In this document: in pieces, positions 52,988 to 61,369 of the stretch
Layout of the letters: every line of letters begins with the position of its first letter
Position numbering within the stretch: the stretch's first letter is position 1
Assembly (NCBI GenBank): GCA_000244995.1
Contig: CM001438.1
Location: 1,852,921 to 1,916,920, forward strand
Direction of reading: 5' to 3'
Source of the DNA: Burkholderiales bacterium JOSHI_001
GTDB lineage: Bacteria; Pseudomonadota; Gammaproteobacteria; Burkholderiales; Burkholderiaceae_C
DNA length: 64,000 nucleotides
Translations under genes and position numbers: made by a program
The notes under the pieces: generated by a model
Seen by the model: only the letters and a program-made list of their open reading frames with translations
Told to the model about the DNA's origin: nothing
Database searches by the model: none

Positions 52988-54004
52988 TCAATGGCGCGCG
53001 CGCCCGCCGTCCAGCAGGCCGCTGGAGAAGTGCAGTGCGCCCTGTGCGTCCACCACCACGCAGTCCACGCCGCGCAGTTGCTCCACCAGGTGCAGGCCCG
53101 CGGCCACGCCCTTGACGAAGACGGTCTTGGACAGGGCCTCGGTGGTCAGGCCGTCGTCGGCAATGACGGTCACGCTGCGCACCTGCGCGGGTGAGCGCCC
53201 GGTGGCCGGGTCCAGGATGTGGTGGTGGCGCACGCCGGCGCGTTCGAAGTAGCGTTCGTAGTCGCCGGACGTGGACAGCGCTGCATCCTGCAGCGGCAGC
53301 AGGGCCACCACCGCGTCGGCCTGGCGCGGGTCGCGCACGGCCACGGTCCAGGGCCGGCCGCGCCGGTCGCCCAGCACATGGCTGTCGCCCCCGGCCGAGA
53401 CCATGGCGTGTGCAATGCCGTGGCTGCGCAGGATGGCCACGCCGTTGTCCACTGCGTGGCCCTTGGCGAAGCCGCCCAGGTCGATGCGCATGCCGGGCCG
53501 GCCGAAGCGCACGCTGTGGGCACGGGTGTCCAGGTGCAGGTGGCGCCAGCCGATGGCGGCACGGGCCGCCTCCAAGTGTGCGTCCGTGGGCTGCACGCCC
53601 TCGCGGTAGTCAAACAGCGAACCCACGGCGGCGAAGGTGATGTCGAAGGCACCCTCGGAAAGGCGCGAGAAGTCGATCGCGCGGTGCAGCAGGCGCAGCA
53701 TCTCCTCACCCACCATCACCGGCGCCTGGGCGGCGTCGCGGTTGATGCGCGACAGCTCCGAATCGGGCTTGTGCGGGCTCATCAGCGCGTCGATGCGGTG
53801 CATTTCGGCCATCACCGCGTCGATGGCGGCGCGGCCTTGGGCAGCGCTGTCGGCCCACAGGTCCACCCGGATGGCGGTGCCCATGATGGCCTGCTCGGCG
53901 CTCATCCATCCGCCGGTTTCGCCGCTGGAAAACAAGCGGCGCGCCCAGGCAGCAGCGCGCTGTGCCGCGGGGGCGCCTGGCGGCTGTGGCCAGCGTTGCG
54001 TCAT
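52988..54004 (-). CDS. apbE: ApbE-type FAD:protein FMN transferase
   Basis: First gene of the 17-gene operon. The 338-residue product shows the ApbE landmarks: MGTAIRVDLWADS near the start, ELSRINRDA, RIDLGGFAKGHAVD, VSAGGDSHVLGD, LSTSGDYERYF and HHILDPATGRSP, including the metal and FAD sites. ApbE moves FMN from FAD onto Thr or Ser of extracytoplasmic redox proteins. No signal peptide or lipobox is seen upstream of the domain, which is unusual since most ApbE proteins are exported. A GAGGGAG Shine-Dalgarno precedes ATG 54004. No clear canonical acceptor motif is seen in its neighbours. Confidence 0.9.
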   Translation of the reverse strand: MTQRWPQPPGAPAAQRAAAWARRLFSSGETGGWMSAEQAIMGTAIRVDLWADSAAQGRAAIDAVMAEMHRIDALMSPHKPDSELSRINRDAAQAPVMVGEEMLRLLHRAIDFSRLSEGAFDITFAAVGSLFDYREGVQPTDAHLEAARAAIGWRHLHLDTRAHSVRFGRPGMRIDLGGFAKGHAVDNGVAILRSHGIAHAMVSAGGDSHVLGDRRGRPWTVAVRDPRQADAVVALLPLQDAALSTSGDYERYFERAGVRHHHILDPATGRSPAQVRSVTVIADDGLTTEALSKTVFVKGVAAGLHLVEQLRGVDCVVVDAQGALHFSSGLLDGGRARH

Positions 54005-54292
54005 GGGCTGCTCCCTCTGTGGTTTTTGGGCGGGCGCGCACCGTGGCGGGTGTCACCGAGGTGGTCCGTCCAGCACGCATCGCGGCGCAGTGTCGGGGTT
54101 GATGCAGCGCAAAACGTGGAATAAGTGAGCAAACAGCGAAGCCCTTACGACTGGTGTCATAACAAGGCGTGTCGCCACGTTGATCGAATCGCTGCAGATG
54201 CATCAGCTGTGTGCAAACGCATCCAATTTGCGCTGGGCGCCACGAAATCGGCCGGAATCGGGGCCCTTCGGCCGGCCGGCTATGCTGGCGCC
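54005..54292. other. Divergent intergenic region between the apbE-led operon and gspA
   Basis: At 288 bases this is the longest gene-free stretch. It is AT-richer than its surroundings between about 54100 and 54235 and must carry the promoter of the leftward 17-gene operon. I see no convincing -35/-10 pair on the minus strand and no clear operator. An in-frame extension of gspA to 54125 exists but its codon use is poor and it precedes the likely gspA promoter. Confidence 0.5.
54281..54286 (+). promoter_or_regulatory. Candidate -10 box (TATGCT) just before gspA
   Basis: TATGCT matches the -10 consensus at four of six bases and lies 6 bases before ATG 54293, again suggesting a leaderless or very short leader. 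No Shine-Dalgarno is visible in front of this ATG. Confidence 0.35.
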
Positions 54293-55498
54293 ATGTACGC
54301 GCAGCACTTCGGCTTGAAGCGCGAGCCTTTTTCCATTGCCCCTGACCCGCGCTACCTGTTCATGAGCGCGCGGCACCGGGAGGCCCTGGCGCACCTGCTG
54401 TACGGCCTGCGCGGCGGCGGCGGCTTCGTGCTGCTGACCGGCGAGATCGGGGCCGGCAAGACCACCATCGCCCGCGCGGTGCTGGAACAGGTGCCGCCGC
54501 ATTGCAACGTGGCCTACATCTTCAACCCCAAGCTCACGGTGCTGGAGCTGCTGCAGACCGTGTGCGCCGAGTTCCACATCGCCCTGCCGGAGGGCACCGC
54601 TGGCAGCAAGCACTGCACCGACGCCCTGAACCGCTACCTGCTGGACACGCACGCCCAGGGTCAGACCAATGTGTTGATCATTGACGAGGCGCAGAACCTG
54701 GACAGCGACGTGCTGGAGCAGTTGCGTCTGCTGACCAACCTGGAGACGGCCGAACGCAAGCTGCTGCAGATCGTGCTGATCGGCCAGCCGGAACTGCGGC
54801 AGATGCTGGCGCGGCCCGAACTGGAACAGCTGGCGCAGCGCGTGATTGCGCGCTACCACCTGCAGGCCCTGTCCGAAGCCGAAACGCGGCAGTACGTGGA
54901 CCACCGCCTGGGCGTGGCCGGCGCGCACGGGCCGCGGCCCTTCACGCGCGGGGCCTTGAAGCGCATTCATCAGCTGTCGCGTGGCGTGCCGCGGCGCATC
55001 AACCTGCTGTGCGACCGTGCCCTGCTGGGCGCCTATGGCGGCGGGCGCAGCGAGGTGGACGCCGACCTGGTGGAACAGGCCGCGCGCGAGGTGTTCGACA
55101 GCCTGGCGTCGGCGCCTCGCCCTCCCTGGCTGGCCTGGGTGGCCGGCGTGGCGGCCACCGGGGTGGTGGTGTTGGCCAGTGCGCTGGCCTGGGCCTGGAG
55201 CCAGCAGCGGGGCCTCGCCACCGCATTGCGGGCGCCGGCCACACCCACCAGGGCTGCGGCGCCGCTGTCTGCACCGGGCGGGCTGCCCGCCACCCTGCCG
55301 GCCGATGACGGGGCCCAACCGCCCGACCCGCCCTTGCCCCTGGATGTCGCCAGCGCGGTCATCGTCACGCTGGCGGCCAGTGCTGCGTCGGCCGCCGAAG
55401 GCCCGGCCTCGGCCGCGTCCAGCCCGGCGACCGGGCCGTCGCTCACCTTCGATGCCGGGTGGCGTGGCAAAGCGGCCCGCCCGCGCGCGGAGCCCTGA
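54293..55498 (+). CDS. gspA: ExeA/GspA-type AAA ATPase of the type II secretion system
   Basis: The 401-residue product begins YAQHFGLKREPFSIAPDPRY, the hallmark of ExeA/GspA ATPases, with Walker A GEIGAGKTT (near residue 47), Walker B VLIIDEAQNL and the sensor region LIGQPELRQMLARPELEQLA. A membrane helix (about 281-303) is followed by a Pro/Ala-rich periplasmic tail. In Aeromonas, ExeA with ExeB helps insert the secretin through peptidoglycan. gspB follows directly with no gap. The tail lacks a clear peptidoglycan-binding domain that I can name. Confidence 0.88.
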   Translation: MYAQHFGLKREPFSIAPDPRYLFMSARHREALAHLLYGLRGGGGFVLLTGEIGAGKTTIARAVLEQVPPHCNVAYIFNPKLTVLELLQTVCAEFHIALPEGTAGSKHCTDALNRYLLDTHAQGQTNVLIIDEAQNLDSDVLEQLRLLTNLETAERKLLQIVLIGQPELRQMLARPELEQLAQRVIARYHLQALSEAETRQYVDHRLGVAGAHGPRPFTRGALKRIHQLSRGVPRRINLLCDRALLGAYGGGRSEVDADLVEQAAREVFDSLASAPRPPWLAWVAGVAATGVVVLASALAWAWSQQRGLATALRAPATPTRAAAPLSAPGGLPATLPADDGAQPPDPPLPLDVASAVIVTLAASAASAAEGPASAASSPATGPSLTFDAGWRGKAARPRAEP

Positions 55499-56188
55499 AT
55501 GTCCCTGATCCTCGACGCCCTGCGCCGTGCCGACGCTGAACGCCAGCGCGAAGCCGGTGCGCCGCCCAGCCTGGGCGCCCCGGTGGCCCCAGCGTGGGAC
55601 GAAGACGCCACCCCGCAAGGTCGTGGCGCTGCCCTCTGGCTGGGTGGCGCCTTGCTGTTGTTGGCGGCCAGCGGCCTGGCCTGGTGGCTGAACAGGGCGC
55701 CCTCGGCGCCCGCTCCCGCGGTGGCCACCGCGCCCCCGGCTCCGCCCGTTGCCCGCGTGCCCGAGCCTCCGCCTGAGCCACCCGCCGTGACGGCCCCGCC
55801 CGAGGCGCCGCTGCCGCCCATGTCGCTGCGCCTGCCAGACGTGCCCCCGGTGCCCGTGGCCGCGCCCCGGGTGCCCAAGCCGGCCCCGCGCGCCGCCTCG
55901 GCCGTGTCACCGCCCGCCGCGTCCGCACCGGCGCGCGGGCCCGAGCCCGCCGCGTCGTCACCCGTGTCGCGGCTGGCCGACCTGCCGCCCGATCAGCGCC
56001 GCCAGTGGCCCGCCCTGGTGGTGGGCGGTTCGATGTACTCCGAGAACGTGGCGCTTCGCATGGTCATCCTGGACGGCCAGTTGCTGCACGAGGGCGACAG
56101 CGCCGGCCCGGGCGTGGTGGTGGAACGCATCCGGCCGCGCAGCGCGGTGCTGCGTGCCGGCGCCCAGCGTGTGGAAGTGGGCTGGTGA
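55499..56188 (+). CDS. gspB: General secretion pathway protein GspB
   Basis: The 229-residue product begins SLILDALRRADAERQREAG, the signature N-terminus of GspB/ExeB. It has one membrane helix (about residues 48-63) and a long Pro/Ala-rich periplasmic linker. The C-terminal GspB domain reads PALVVGGSMYSENVALRMVI and VVERIRPRSAVLRAGAQRVE. It is paired with the ExeA-type ATPase and starts at the base after its stop. The rest of a type II secretion operon is not in the window. Confidence 0.9.
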   Translation: MSLILDALRRADAERQREAGAPPSLGAPVAPAWDEDATPQGRGAALWLGGALLLLAASGLAWWLNRAPSAPAPAVATAPPAPPVARVPEPPPEPPAVTAPPEAPLPPMSLRLPDVPPVPVAAPRVPKPAPRAASAVSPPAASAPARGPEPAASSPVSRLADLPPDQRRQWPALVVGGSMYSENVALRMVILDGQLLHEGDSAGPGVVVERIRPRSAVLRAGAQRVEVGW

Positions 56189-56218
56189 AGCGCTGCGGGG
56201 CACCCACGGCCCGGCCGC

Positions 56219-56596
56219 TCAGACCTTCAGATCCTTGAACACCTCGCGCGCGGTGCGGAAGCTGTCCATCGCCGCCGGGATGCCGCAGTAGATGGCGGTC
56301 TGCAAGAAGACCTCGCGCATCTCCTCCTTCGTCACCCCGTTGTTCAGCGCGCCGCGCACATGCAGACGAAGTTCATGCGGGCGGTTCAGCGCCGTCAGCA
56401 TGGCCAGGTTCAGCAGGCTGCGGGTCTTGCGGTCCAGGCCGGGCCGGTTCCAGATGTCGCCCCAGGCGTACTGCGTGGTGTGCTCCTGCAGCGCGCGGCT
56501 GAAGTCGTCGGCGTTGGCCAGCGCCTGGTCCACGTACTCGTTGCCCAGCACCTCGCGGCGGGTCTTCAGGCCTTTGTCGAACAGGTCTTGGTTCAT
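56219..56596 (-). CDS. 4-carboxymuconolactone decarboxylase family protein (PcaC-like)
   Basis: The 125-residue product matches the PcaC form of the AhpD/CMD family: FDKGLKTRREVLGNEYVDQA, TRSLLNLAMLTALNRPHELR, and VTKEEMREVFLQTAIYCGIP. PcaC decarboxylates 4-carboxymuconolactone in the protocatechuate branch of the beta-ketoadipate pathway, but no other pca gene is near, so the exact substrate is unsure. ATG 56596 has AAGGAAC upstream. It lies 23 bases after the EamA transporter gene on the same strand. Confidence 0.88.
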   Translation of the reverse strand: MNQDLFDKGLKTRREVLGNEYVDQALANADDFSRALQEHTTQYAWGDIWNRPGLDRKTRSLLNLAMLTALNRPHELRLHVRGALNNGVTKEEMREVFLQTAIYCGIPAAMDSFRTAREVFKDLKV

Positions 56597-56619
56597 GGGG
56601 GTTCCTTGTGCCAATGGAA

Positions 56620-57570
56620 TCATTCGGCCACGGTGTCGGCCGTCAACGGGGGGACGGGCTGCGGCGCAGCACGCAGGTTCAGCCAGGCGTTCACCGCCCC
56701 GCTGGCGGCGATGACGCCCATGCCCACCCAGGCCCAGAAATCGGGCAGGTGGTCGAACACGGCCCAGGCCAGCAGCGCAGCAGCGCCAATCTGCACGTAG
56801 ATGAAGGGCATCAGCGTGCTGGTGGGGGCCTGCCCCACCGCCAGGATCAACAACAGGTGGCCGACGGTGCCCAGCAGGCCCACGGCACCCAGCAGCGCCA
56901 GTTGCCAGGCCGGGGTGGTGGCCAGCACCGCCTGCAGGTCCAGACCGGTGGCAATGACCACCGGCGTGATGAGGGCCGAGCCCACCAGGCCGGTGTAGAA
57001 ATTGGTGACGAAGGGGTTCTCGCTGCCGTTCAGGCGGCTGGTCAGCACCTGGAAGAAGGCGTAGGACAGGGTGCTGCCCAGCGGGAAGAGCACCGCCCAG
57101 CCGAACAGGCCGCTGCCGGGGCGGATGACGATCAGCGCGCCGGCGAAGCCCGCCGCCAGCACCGCGCGCCGCAGCCAGGTGACCGGCTCGCCCAGCAGCC
57201 AGGCCGCCATCAGCGTCACCAGCACCGGGCCCAGCATGTTGATGGCGGTGAGTTCGGGCACCGGCATGTGCTGCAGGCCGAAGAAGGTGAGGGTGCTGCT
57301 GCCCAGCAGCAGCGCGCCGCGAGCGGCCTGGAACTTGGGGTGGGCGGTGCGAAAGGGCTGGGCCACGCGCTGGCGGGTGGTCGACACCACCACCCACAGG
57401 CCCATCAGCATGGCCTGCGCGCCGTAGCGCACCCACAGCAGCAGCAGGATGGGCTGGCGCTTGCCCAGCCAGCCCACGGTGGTGTCCATGGTGGCGAAGC
57501 AGGCCACCGCCAGCAGGATGAGCGCCACGCCCCGCACCGGGTGGGTGCCAGGGCGCAGTGCCACGCTCAC
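56620..57570 (-). CDS. EamA/DMT-family transporter
   Basis: A 316-residue inner-membrane protein with ten predicted helices forming two EamA repeats (about 15-145 and 160-290); LTFFGLQHMPVPELTAINML and VGLLGTVGHLLLILAVGQAP are typical. The family exports or imports small metabolites. Its substrate is not evident from the neighbours. It overlaps the PHP-domain gene by 4 bases (ATGA) and is followed by the PcaC-like gene. Confidence 0.88.
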   Translation of the reverse strand: MSVALRPGTHPVRGVALILLAVACFATMDTTVGWLGKRQPILLLLWVRYGAQAMLMGLWVVVSTTRQRVAQPFRTAHPKFQAARGALLLGSSTLTFFGLQHMPVPELTAINMLGPVLVTLMAAWLLGEPVTWLRRAVLAAGFAGALIVIRPGSGLFGWAVLFPLGSTLSYAFFQVLTSRLNGSENPFVTNFYTGLVGSALITPVVIATGLDLQAVLATTPAWQLALLGAVGLLGTVGHLLLILAVGQAPTSTLMPFIYVQIGAAALLAWAVFDHLPDFWAWVGMGVIAASGAVNAWLNLRAAPQPVPPLTADTVAE

Positions 57571-58424
57571 GCCTTGATGACCCGATGCGCCAAGGCTTCC
57601 CAGACCGGCGTCAGGCTGCCGGGCAGGTCGGGCAGCGAGCCCAGTTCGGTGTGGCTTTCTTCGGGCGAATGGAAATCGCTGCCGCGCGACGCGTACAGGC
57701 CGAACTCCTGGGCCAGGCCGCTGTACTTCAGCACGTCGGCCGCGCCATGGGCACTGGTCAGCACCTCCACGCCCTGGCCGCCATGGGCCTTGAACTCGGT
57801 GAACAGCGCGTATTCCTCGGTGGGGGTGAACTTGTAGCGCCCCGGGTGCGCCACCACCGCCATGCCACCTGCCTGCGTGATCCAGCGCAGCGCATCGCCC
57901 AGCCTGGCCCAGCGGTGCGGCACGAAGCCGGGCTTGCCTTCCACCAGGTACTTGCGGAACACCTCGTTGGTGCTGTCGCAGATGCCCTTGGCCACCAGCC
58001 AGCGCGCGAAGTGGGTGCGCGAGATGAGTTCGGGGTTGCCGACGAAATCCAGCGCGCCCTCGAAGGCGTCGCGGATGCCCACCTTGGCCAGCGAATCGGC
58101 CATCTCGCGCGCTCGGCGTTCGCGCCCGCCGCGGGTGTGGGCCAGGCCGTCGGCCAGGCCAGCATCGTCCGGGTCCACGCCCAGGCCGACGATGTGCACG
58201 GTTTCACCGGCGAAGGTGACCGACACCTCCACGCCGGCCAGGTAGTCCATGCCCAGCGCGTTCGCGGCCTGCCGGGCGCGGTGCTGGCCGCCCAGCTCGT
58301 CGTGGTCGGTCAGCGCCCACAATTGCACGCCGTGGGCCTGGGCCCGCGCCGCCACCGCTTCAGGCGCCAGCGTGCCGTCGGACACGGTGGAATGGCAGTG
58401 CAGGTCGGCGTTGATCAGGTGCAT
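57567..58424 (-). CDS. PHP-domain phosphoesterase (RNase AM/YciV type)
   Basis: The 285-residue product has all PHP-domain metal motifs: NADLHCHSTVSDGTLAPEAV at the N-terminus, LTDHDELGG, GVEVSVTFAG, VVAHPGRYKF and GSDFHSPEESHTELG. E. coli YciV (RNase AM) is a 5'-3' exonuclease on RNA and also cleaves 3',5'-nucleotide bisphosphates; this protein fits by length. It overlaps the EamA gene by 4 bases and lies 46 bases before recJ's end in a leftward group. Confidence 0.88.
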   Translation of the reverse strand: MHLINADLHCHSTVSDGTLAPEAVAARAQAHGVQLWALTDHDELGGQHRARQAANALGMDYLAGVEVSVTFAGETVHIVGLGVDPDDAGLADGLAHTRGGRERRAREMADSLAKVGIRDAFEGALDFVGNPELISRTHFARWLVAKGICDSTNEVFRKYLVEGKPGFVPHRWARLGDALRWITQAGGMAVVAHPGRYKFTPTEEYALFTEFKAHGGQGVEVLTSAHGAADVLKYSGLAQEFGLYASRGSDFHSPEESHTELGSLPDLPGSLTPVWEALAHRVIKA

Positions 58425-58470
58425 CGGGCCATTCTAGGCAGCGCATCCCCGCCCGGCTGTCGCAGGGGCA

Positions 58471-60204
58471 TCAGGGCTGGGCCGCTTCCACCACCATCTG
58501 CACCCGCTGCTGGCCTTGGAATTCGTCCAGGCTCAAGCGGTAGGCCAGGCGCACGCGCTCGGGCAGGGGCTCGGTGTGGCCGAACCAGATGGCGTCGCGC
58601 AGCGTGCCGGCGTGGCGCACGCGCAGCTTCAGGTGCTTGTCGGCCACCAGGCGCTGCTGCAGCACGTCCACCTCGTCGCAGAACACCGGCGCCGGGAAGC
58701 CCTGGCCCCACACCTGGGCGTCCAGCGCGGCCACGGTCTGGGTGTTGAACCATTCCAGCGCCAGCGGGCCGTCGGTGGCCAGGCGGCGCTGCAGGTCGGC
58801 GGGGCTGATCCACTGCGCCGCCACCTCCTGAAACCCGGTGGCGAAGGTGTCGAAGGCTTCGGCCGCCAGGGTGCAGCCGGCCGCCATGGCGTGGCCGCCG
58901 AAGCGCTTGAGCACCCCCGGGTGACGCTTGGCCAGCAGGTCCAGCGCGTCACGCAGGTGAAAGCCCGGGATGGAGCGGCCCGAGCCCTTCAGCAGCCCGT
59001 CGGCGCCCCGCGCGAACACGAAGGTGGGCCGGTGCAACTGGTCCTTCAGGCGGCCGGCGACGATGCCCACCACGCCTTCGTGGAAGCTCTCGTCGAACAG
59101 CGACAGCGCGGCCGGTGGCTGGGCCTGGTGGTCCAGTCGACCCTGCCAGGCCACCAGCGCCCCTTCGGCCTGTTCGCGCATGCCGGCTTCCACCTCGCGG
59201 CGCTCGCGGTTGATGGCGTCCAGCTGCTGCGCCAGGTCGCGCGCACGCGCTTCATCGTCGGTGGCCAGGCATTCGATGCCCAGGGTCATGTCGGCCAGCC
59301 GACCCGCGGCGTTGATGCGCGGGCCCAGCGCGAAGCCGAAATCGAAGGCGCTGGCGCGTGTGGGCTGGCGCGCCGCGGCGGCGAACAGCGCGGCCACGCC
59401 GGGCTGCATGCGCCCGGCGCGGATGCGCTTCAGGCCCTGCGCCACCAGGCGGCGGTTGTTGGCGTCCAGCGCCACCACGTCGGCCACGGTGCCCAGGGCC
59501 ACCAGGTCCAGCAGGGCGTCGATGCGGGGTTGATTGCTGGCATCGAAGCGCCCACGCGCGCGCAGTTCGGCCCGCGTCGCCAGCAGCACGTAGAACATCA
59601 CGCCCACGCCGGCCAGGGCCTTGCTGGGAAAGTCGTCGCCCGGCTGGTTGGGGTTGACGATGACGTTGGCCTCAGGCAGCAGCACCTGGCCCTCCACGCT
59701 GGCGGGCAGGTGGTGGTCGGTCACCAGCACGGCCAGGCCCAGGGCGCGCGCATGGGCCACGCCTTCCAGGCTGGCGATGCCGTTGTCCACCGTCACCAGC
59801 AATTGCGGCGCTTGAGCCAGCGCCAGGTCCACGATGGCCGGTGTCAGGCCATAGCCATGCACCTGGCGGTCGGGCACCACGTAGCCGACCTTGCCGGGGG
59901 CCGCGCCCAGCAGGCGCAGGCCGCGCAGCGCCACGGCGCAGGCGGTGGCGCCATCGCAGTCGTAGTCGGCCACGATGCAGATGCGCTGATGCTGCTCGAT
60001 GGCGTCGGCCAGCAAGGCGCCAGCCTGGCTGGCGCCTTTCAAGCGGGCCGGTGGCAGCAGTTGCGCCAGGTCGTCGCTCAGTTCGTCGGCGCTGCGCACG
60101 CCGCGCGCCGCGTACAGCCGGGCCAACAGTGGGTGCAGGCCGGCCTGTTCCAGCACGAAGGTGGTGCGCGGGGGCACGTCACGCACCAGGATCTGAGGGG
60201 TCAC
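58471..60204 (-). CDS. recJ: Single-stranded-DNA-specific exonuclease RecJ
   Basis: 5'-3' ssDNA exonuclease for recombination and mismatch repair. The 577-residue DHH-family product shows VADYDCDGATACAVAL (motif I), TVDNGIASLEGVAHA, LVTDHHLPA (the DHH motif), GPRINAAGRLAD, and the DHHA1 motif RFGGHAMAAGCTL. GTG 60204 overlaps the stop of the upstream RpfE-type gene (GTGA), implying coupled translation; this start gives the usual RecJ N-terminus. Confidence 0.94.
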   Translation of the reverse strand: MTPQILVRDVPPRTTFVLEQAGLHPLLARLYAARGVRSADELSDDLAQLLPPARLKGASQAGALLADAIEQHQRICIVADYDCDGATACAVALRGLRLLGAAPGKVGYVVPDRQVHGYGLTPAIVDLALAQAPQLLVTVDNGIASLEGVAHARALGLAVLVTDHHLPASVEGQVLLPEANVIVNPNQPGDDFPSKALAGVGVMFYVLLATRAELRARGRFDASNQPRIDALLDLVALGTVADVVALDANNRRLVAQGLKRIRAGRMQPGVAALFAAAARQPTRASAFDFGFALGPRINAAGRLADMTLGIECLATDDEARARDLAQQLDAINRERREVEAGMREQAEGALVAWQGRLDHQAQPPAALSLFDESFHEGVVGIVAGRLKDQLHRPTFVFARGADGLLKGSGRSIPGFHLRDALDLLAKRHPGVLKRFGGHAMAAGCTLAAEAFDTFATGFQEVAAQWISPADLQRRLATDGPLALEWFNTQTVAALDAQVWGQGFPAPVFCDEVDVLQQRLVADKHLKLRVRHAGTLRDAIWFGHTEPLPERVRLAYRLSLDEFQGQQRVQMVVEAAQP

Positions 60205-61133
60205 AAGGTCTCCAGAAGGGCCGCGGGTGGGCGGGCGCGCCATCGTGCTGTCAGGCGGGCCAGCAGGCCAGGCTGGTTGAAGTGGAAGCTGGCGCTGCTG
60301 CGTTCGCCGGCCAGCGTGAGGCTGTCCCCGGGTTGGCCCCGGGCCAGCAGGGGGCCGATGGCCTGGGCATCCAGGGCCTGCCAGGCCTGCAGCCAGGCCG
60401 GCCAGTCTTCGCGCAGGGCGTGGCGGCGCAGGCGGTCGTCCACCTGCACCTCCTGACGACCTGGCGCTGGCGCCACTGCGGGCCCGGTGCCGCTGAGCCA
60501 CAAGGCGTTCACGGGCAAGGCCCCCGCGGCTTCGCGCGCGTCGTTGAAGGCATGGGTGTACAGCAGCATCTGCAGTTCACTCTGCACCTGCCGCAGCAGC
60601 GGTGCTTCCCGTTGCAGCGGCAGCCAGGGGTTGATGTGGCGCCCGGCCACGCGGTCCAGCGAAGCCGTGGCCAGGGTGGCGAGCAGGTCATGCTGCACGT
60701 ACCAGCGAGCAGGGGCACCCCAGTGCAGCGCGAAGCCCAGGCTGTCGAACCAGGGCTGCACGATGGCGAAGAGTTCACGCGACGCGGCCTCGTCCAGCGC
60801 CAGGTCCGACGGGTCGAACAGCGACACCCGCTCGGCGCCCGCCTGCTGGTGCACCGGGCTCAGCAGTCCCGTGGGCCGGGTGGGAAGCCGCAGGCCATCG
60901 GCCACGGCGGCATGGGCCGCCACCGGCAGGGCGCCATCGGCCAGGGGCCAGCCCAGGGCCCGGGCCAACGCGCGTTCGTGCGGCGTGTTCAGCGTGAACT
61001 CGTCAGCTTCGACGTCGCGTTGCGGGCTGGCCCATCGCGCCATCAAGGCCGACAGCTGCGGCAGGCGCAGGCCCTGCAATGCGTCGCGCCCGGCGTCAGA
61101 CAAGGGGGCGGCGAAGGGCACGATCAGTTGCAT
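60201..61133 (-). CDS. RpfE-type conserved protein (often annotated phosphoglycerate mutase)
   Basis: The 310-residue product starts QLIVPFAAPLSDAGRDALQG and contains LDEAASRELFAIVQPWFDSL, INPWLPLQREAPLLRQVQSE and LQMLLYTHAFNDARE, which match the cytoplasmic proteins labelled regulatory protein RpfE type. In Xanthomonas rpfE also lies beside recJ, supporting the assignment. Phosphohydrolase or mutase motifs are not evident. A GATAAT box on the minus strand at 61142-61147 lies 8 bases before ATG 61133, so the mRNA may have almost no leader. Confidence 0.75.
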   Translation of the reverse strand: MQLIVPFAAPLSDAGRDALQGLRLPQLSALMARWASPQRDVEADEFTLNTPHERALARALGWPLADGALPVAAHAAVADGLRLPTRPTGLLSPVHQQAGAERVSLFDPSDLALDEAASRELFAIVQPWFDSLGFALHWGAPARWYVQHDLLATLATASLDRVAGRHINPWLPLQREAPLLRQVQSELQMLLYTHAFNDAREAAGALPVNALWLSGTGPAVAPAPGRQEVQVDDRLRRHALREDWPAWLQAWQALDAQAIGPLLARGQPGDSLTLAGERSSASFHFNQPGLLARLTARWRARPPAALLETL

Positions 61134-61141
61134 GGGCCGGG

Positions 61142-61147
61142 ATTATC
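61142..61147 (-). promoter_or_regulatory. Candidate -10 box (GATAAT) of the rpfE-recJ transcript
   Basis: On the minus strand GATAAT matches the -10 consensus at five of six bases, 8 bases before the RpfE-type ATG. No strong -35 is seen 17 bases upstream. The rest of the 61134-61369 gap (236 bases) shows nothing else that I can name. Confidence 0.35.
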
Positions 61148-61369
61148 CGGGCAGCTGTTGCAGAGCGTGGCAGACGTTGCCGCGTGTGTGCGCCGTGACC
61201 GAGTTGGCAGGCAGTTTGAAGCACGCTTCCCAAGGGCAGACCTTTCGGCGCGCAGTCATTCACGCTTGAGGGTGCGCGCGTCCGCGAGTGTGCAATCTGC
61301 CCTCGTGTGAATGGCTTTCGATTTCTACATTGCGGACCGCGTCGATGGGACGTCTGATCGGTAGAAAAA

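Noticed and set aside
54170-54215. FNR-like half-site TTGAT followed by ATC in the apbE-gspA gap
   Set aside because: Spacing does not match TTGAT-N4-ATCAA, so a regulator site cannot be supported.
54125-54292. A 56-codon N-terminal extension of gspA
   Set aside because: The conserved ExeA start is YAQHFGLKREPF at 54293, and a -10-like box lies within the extension.
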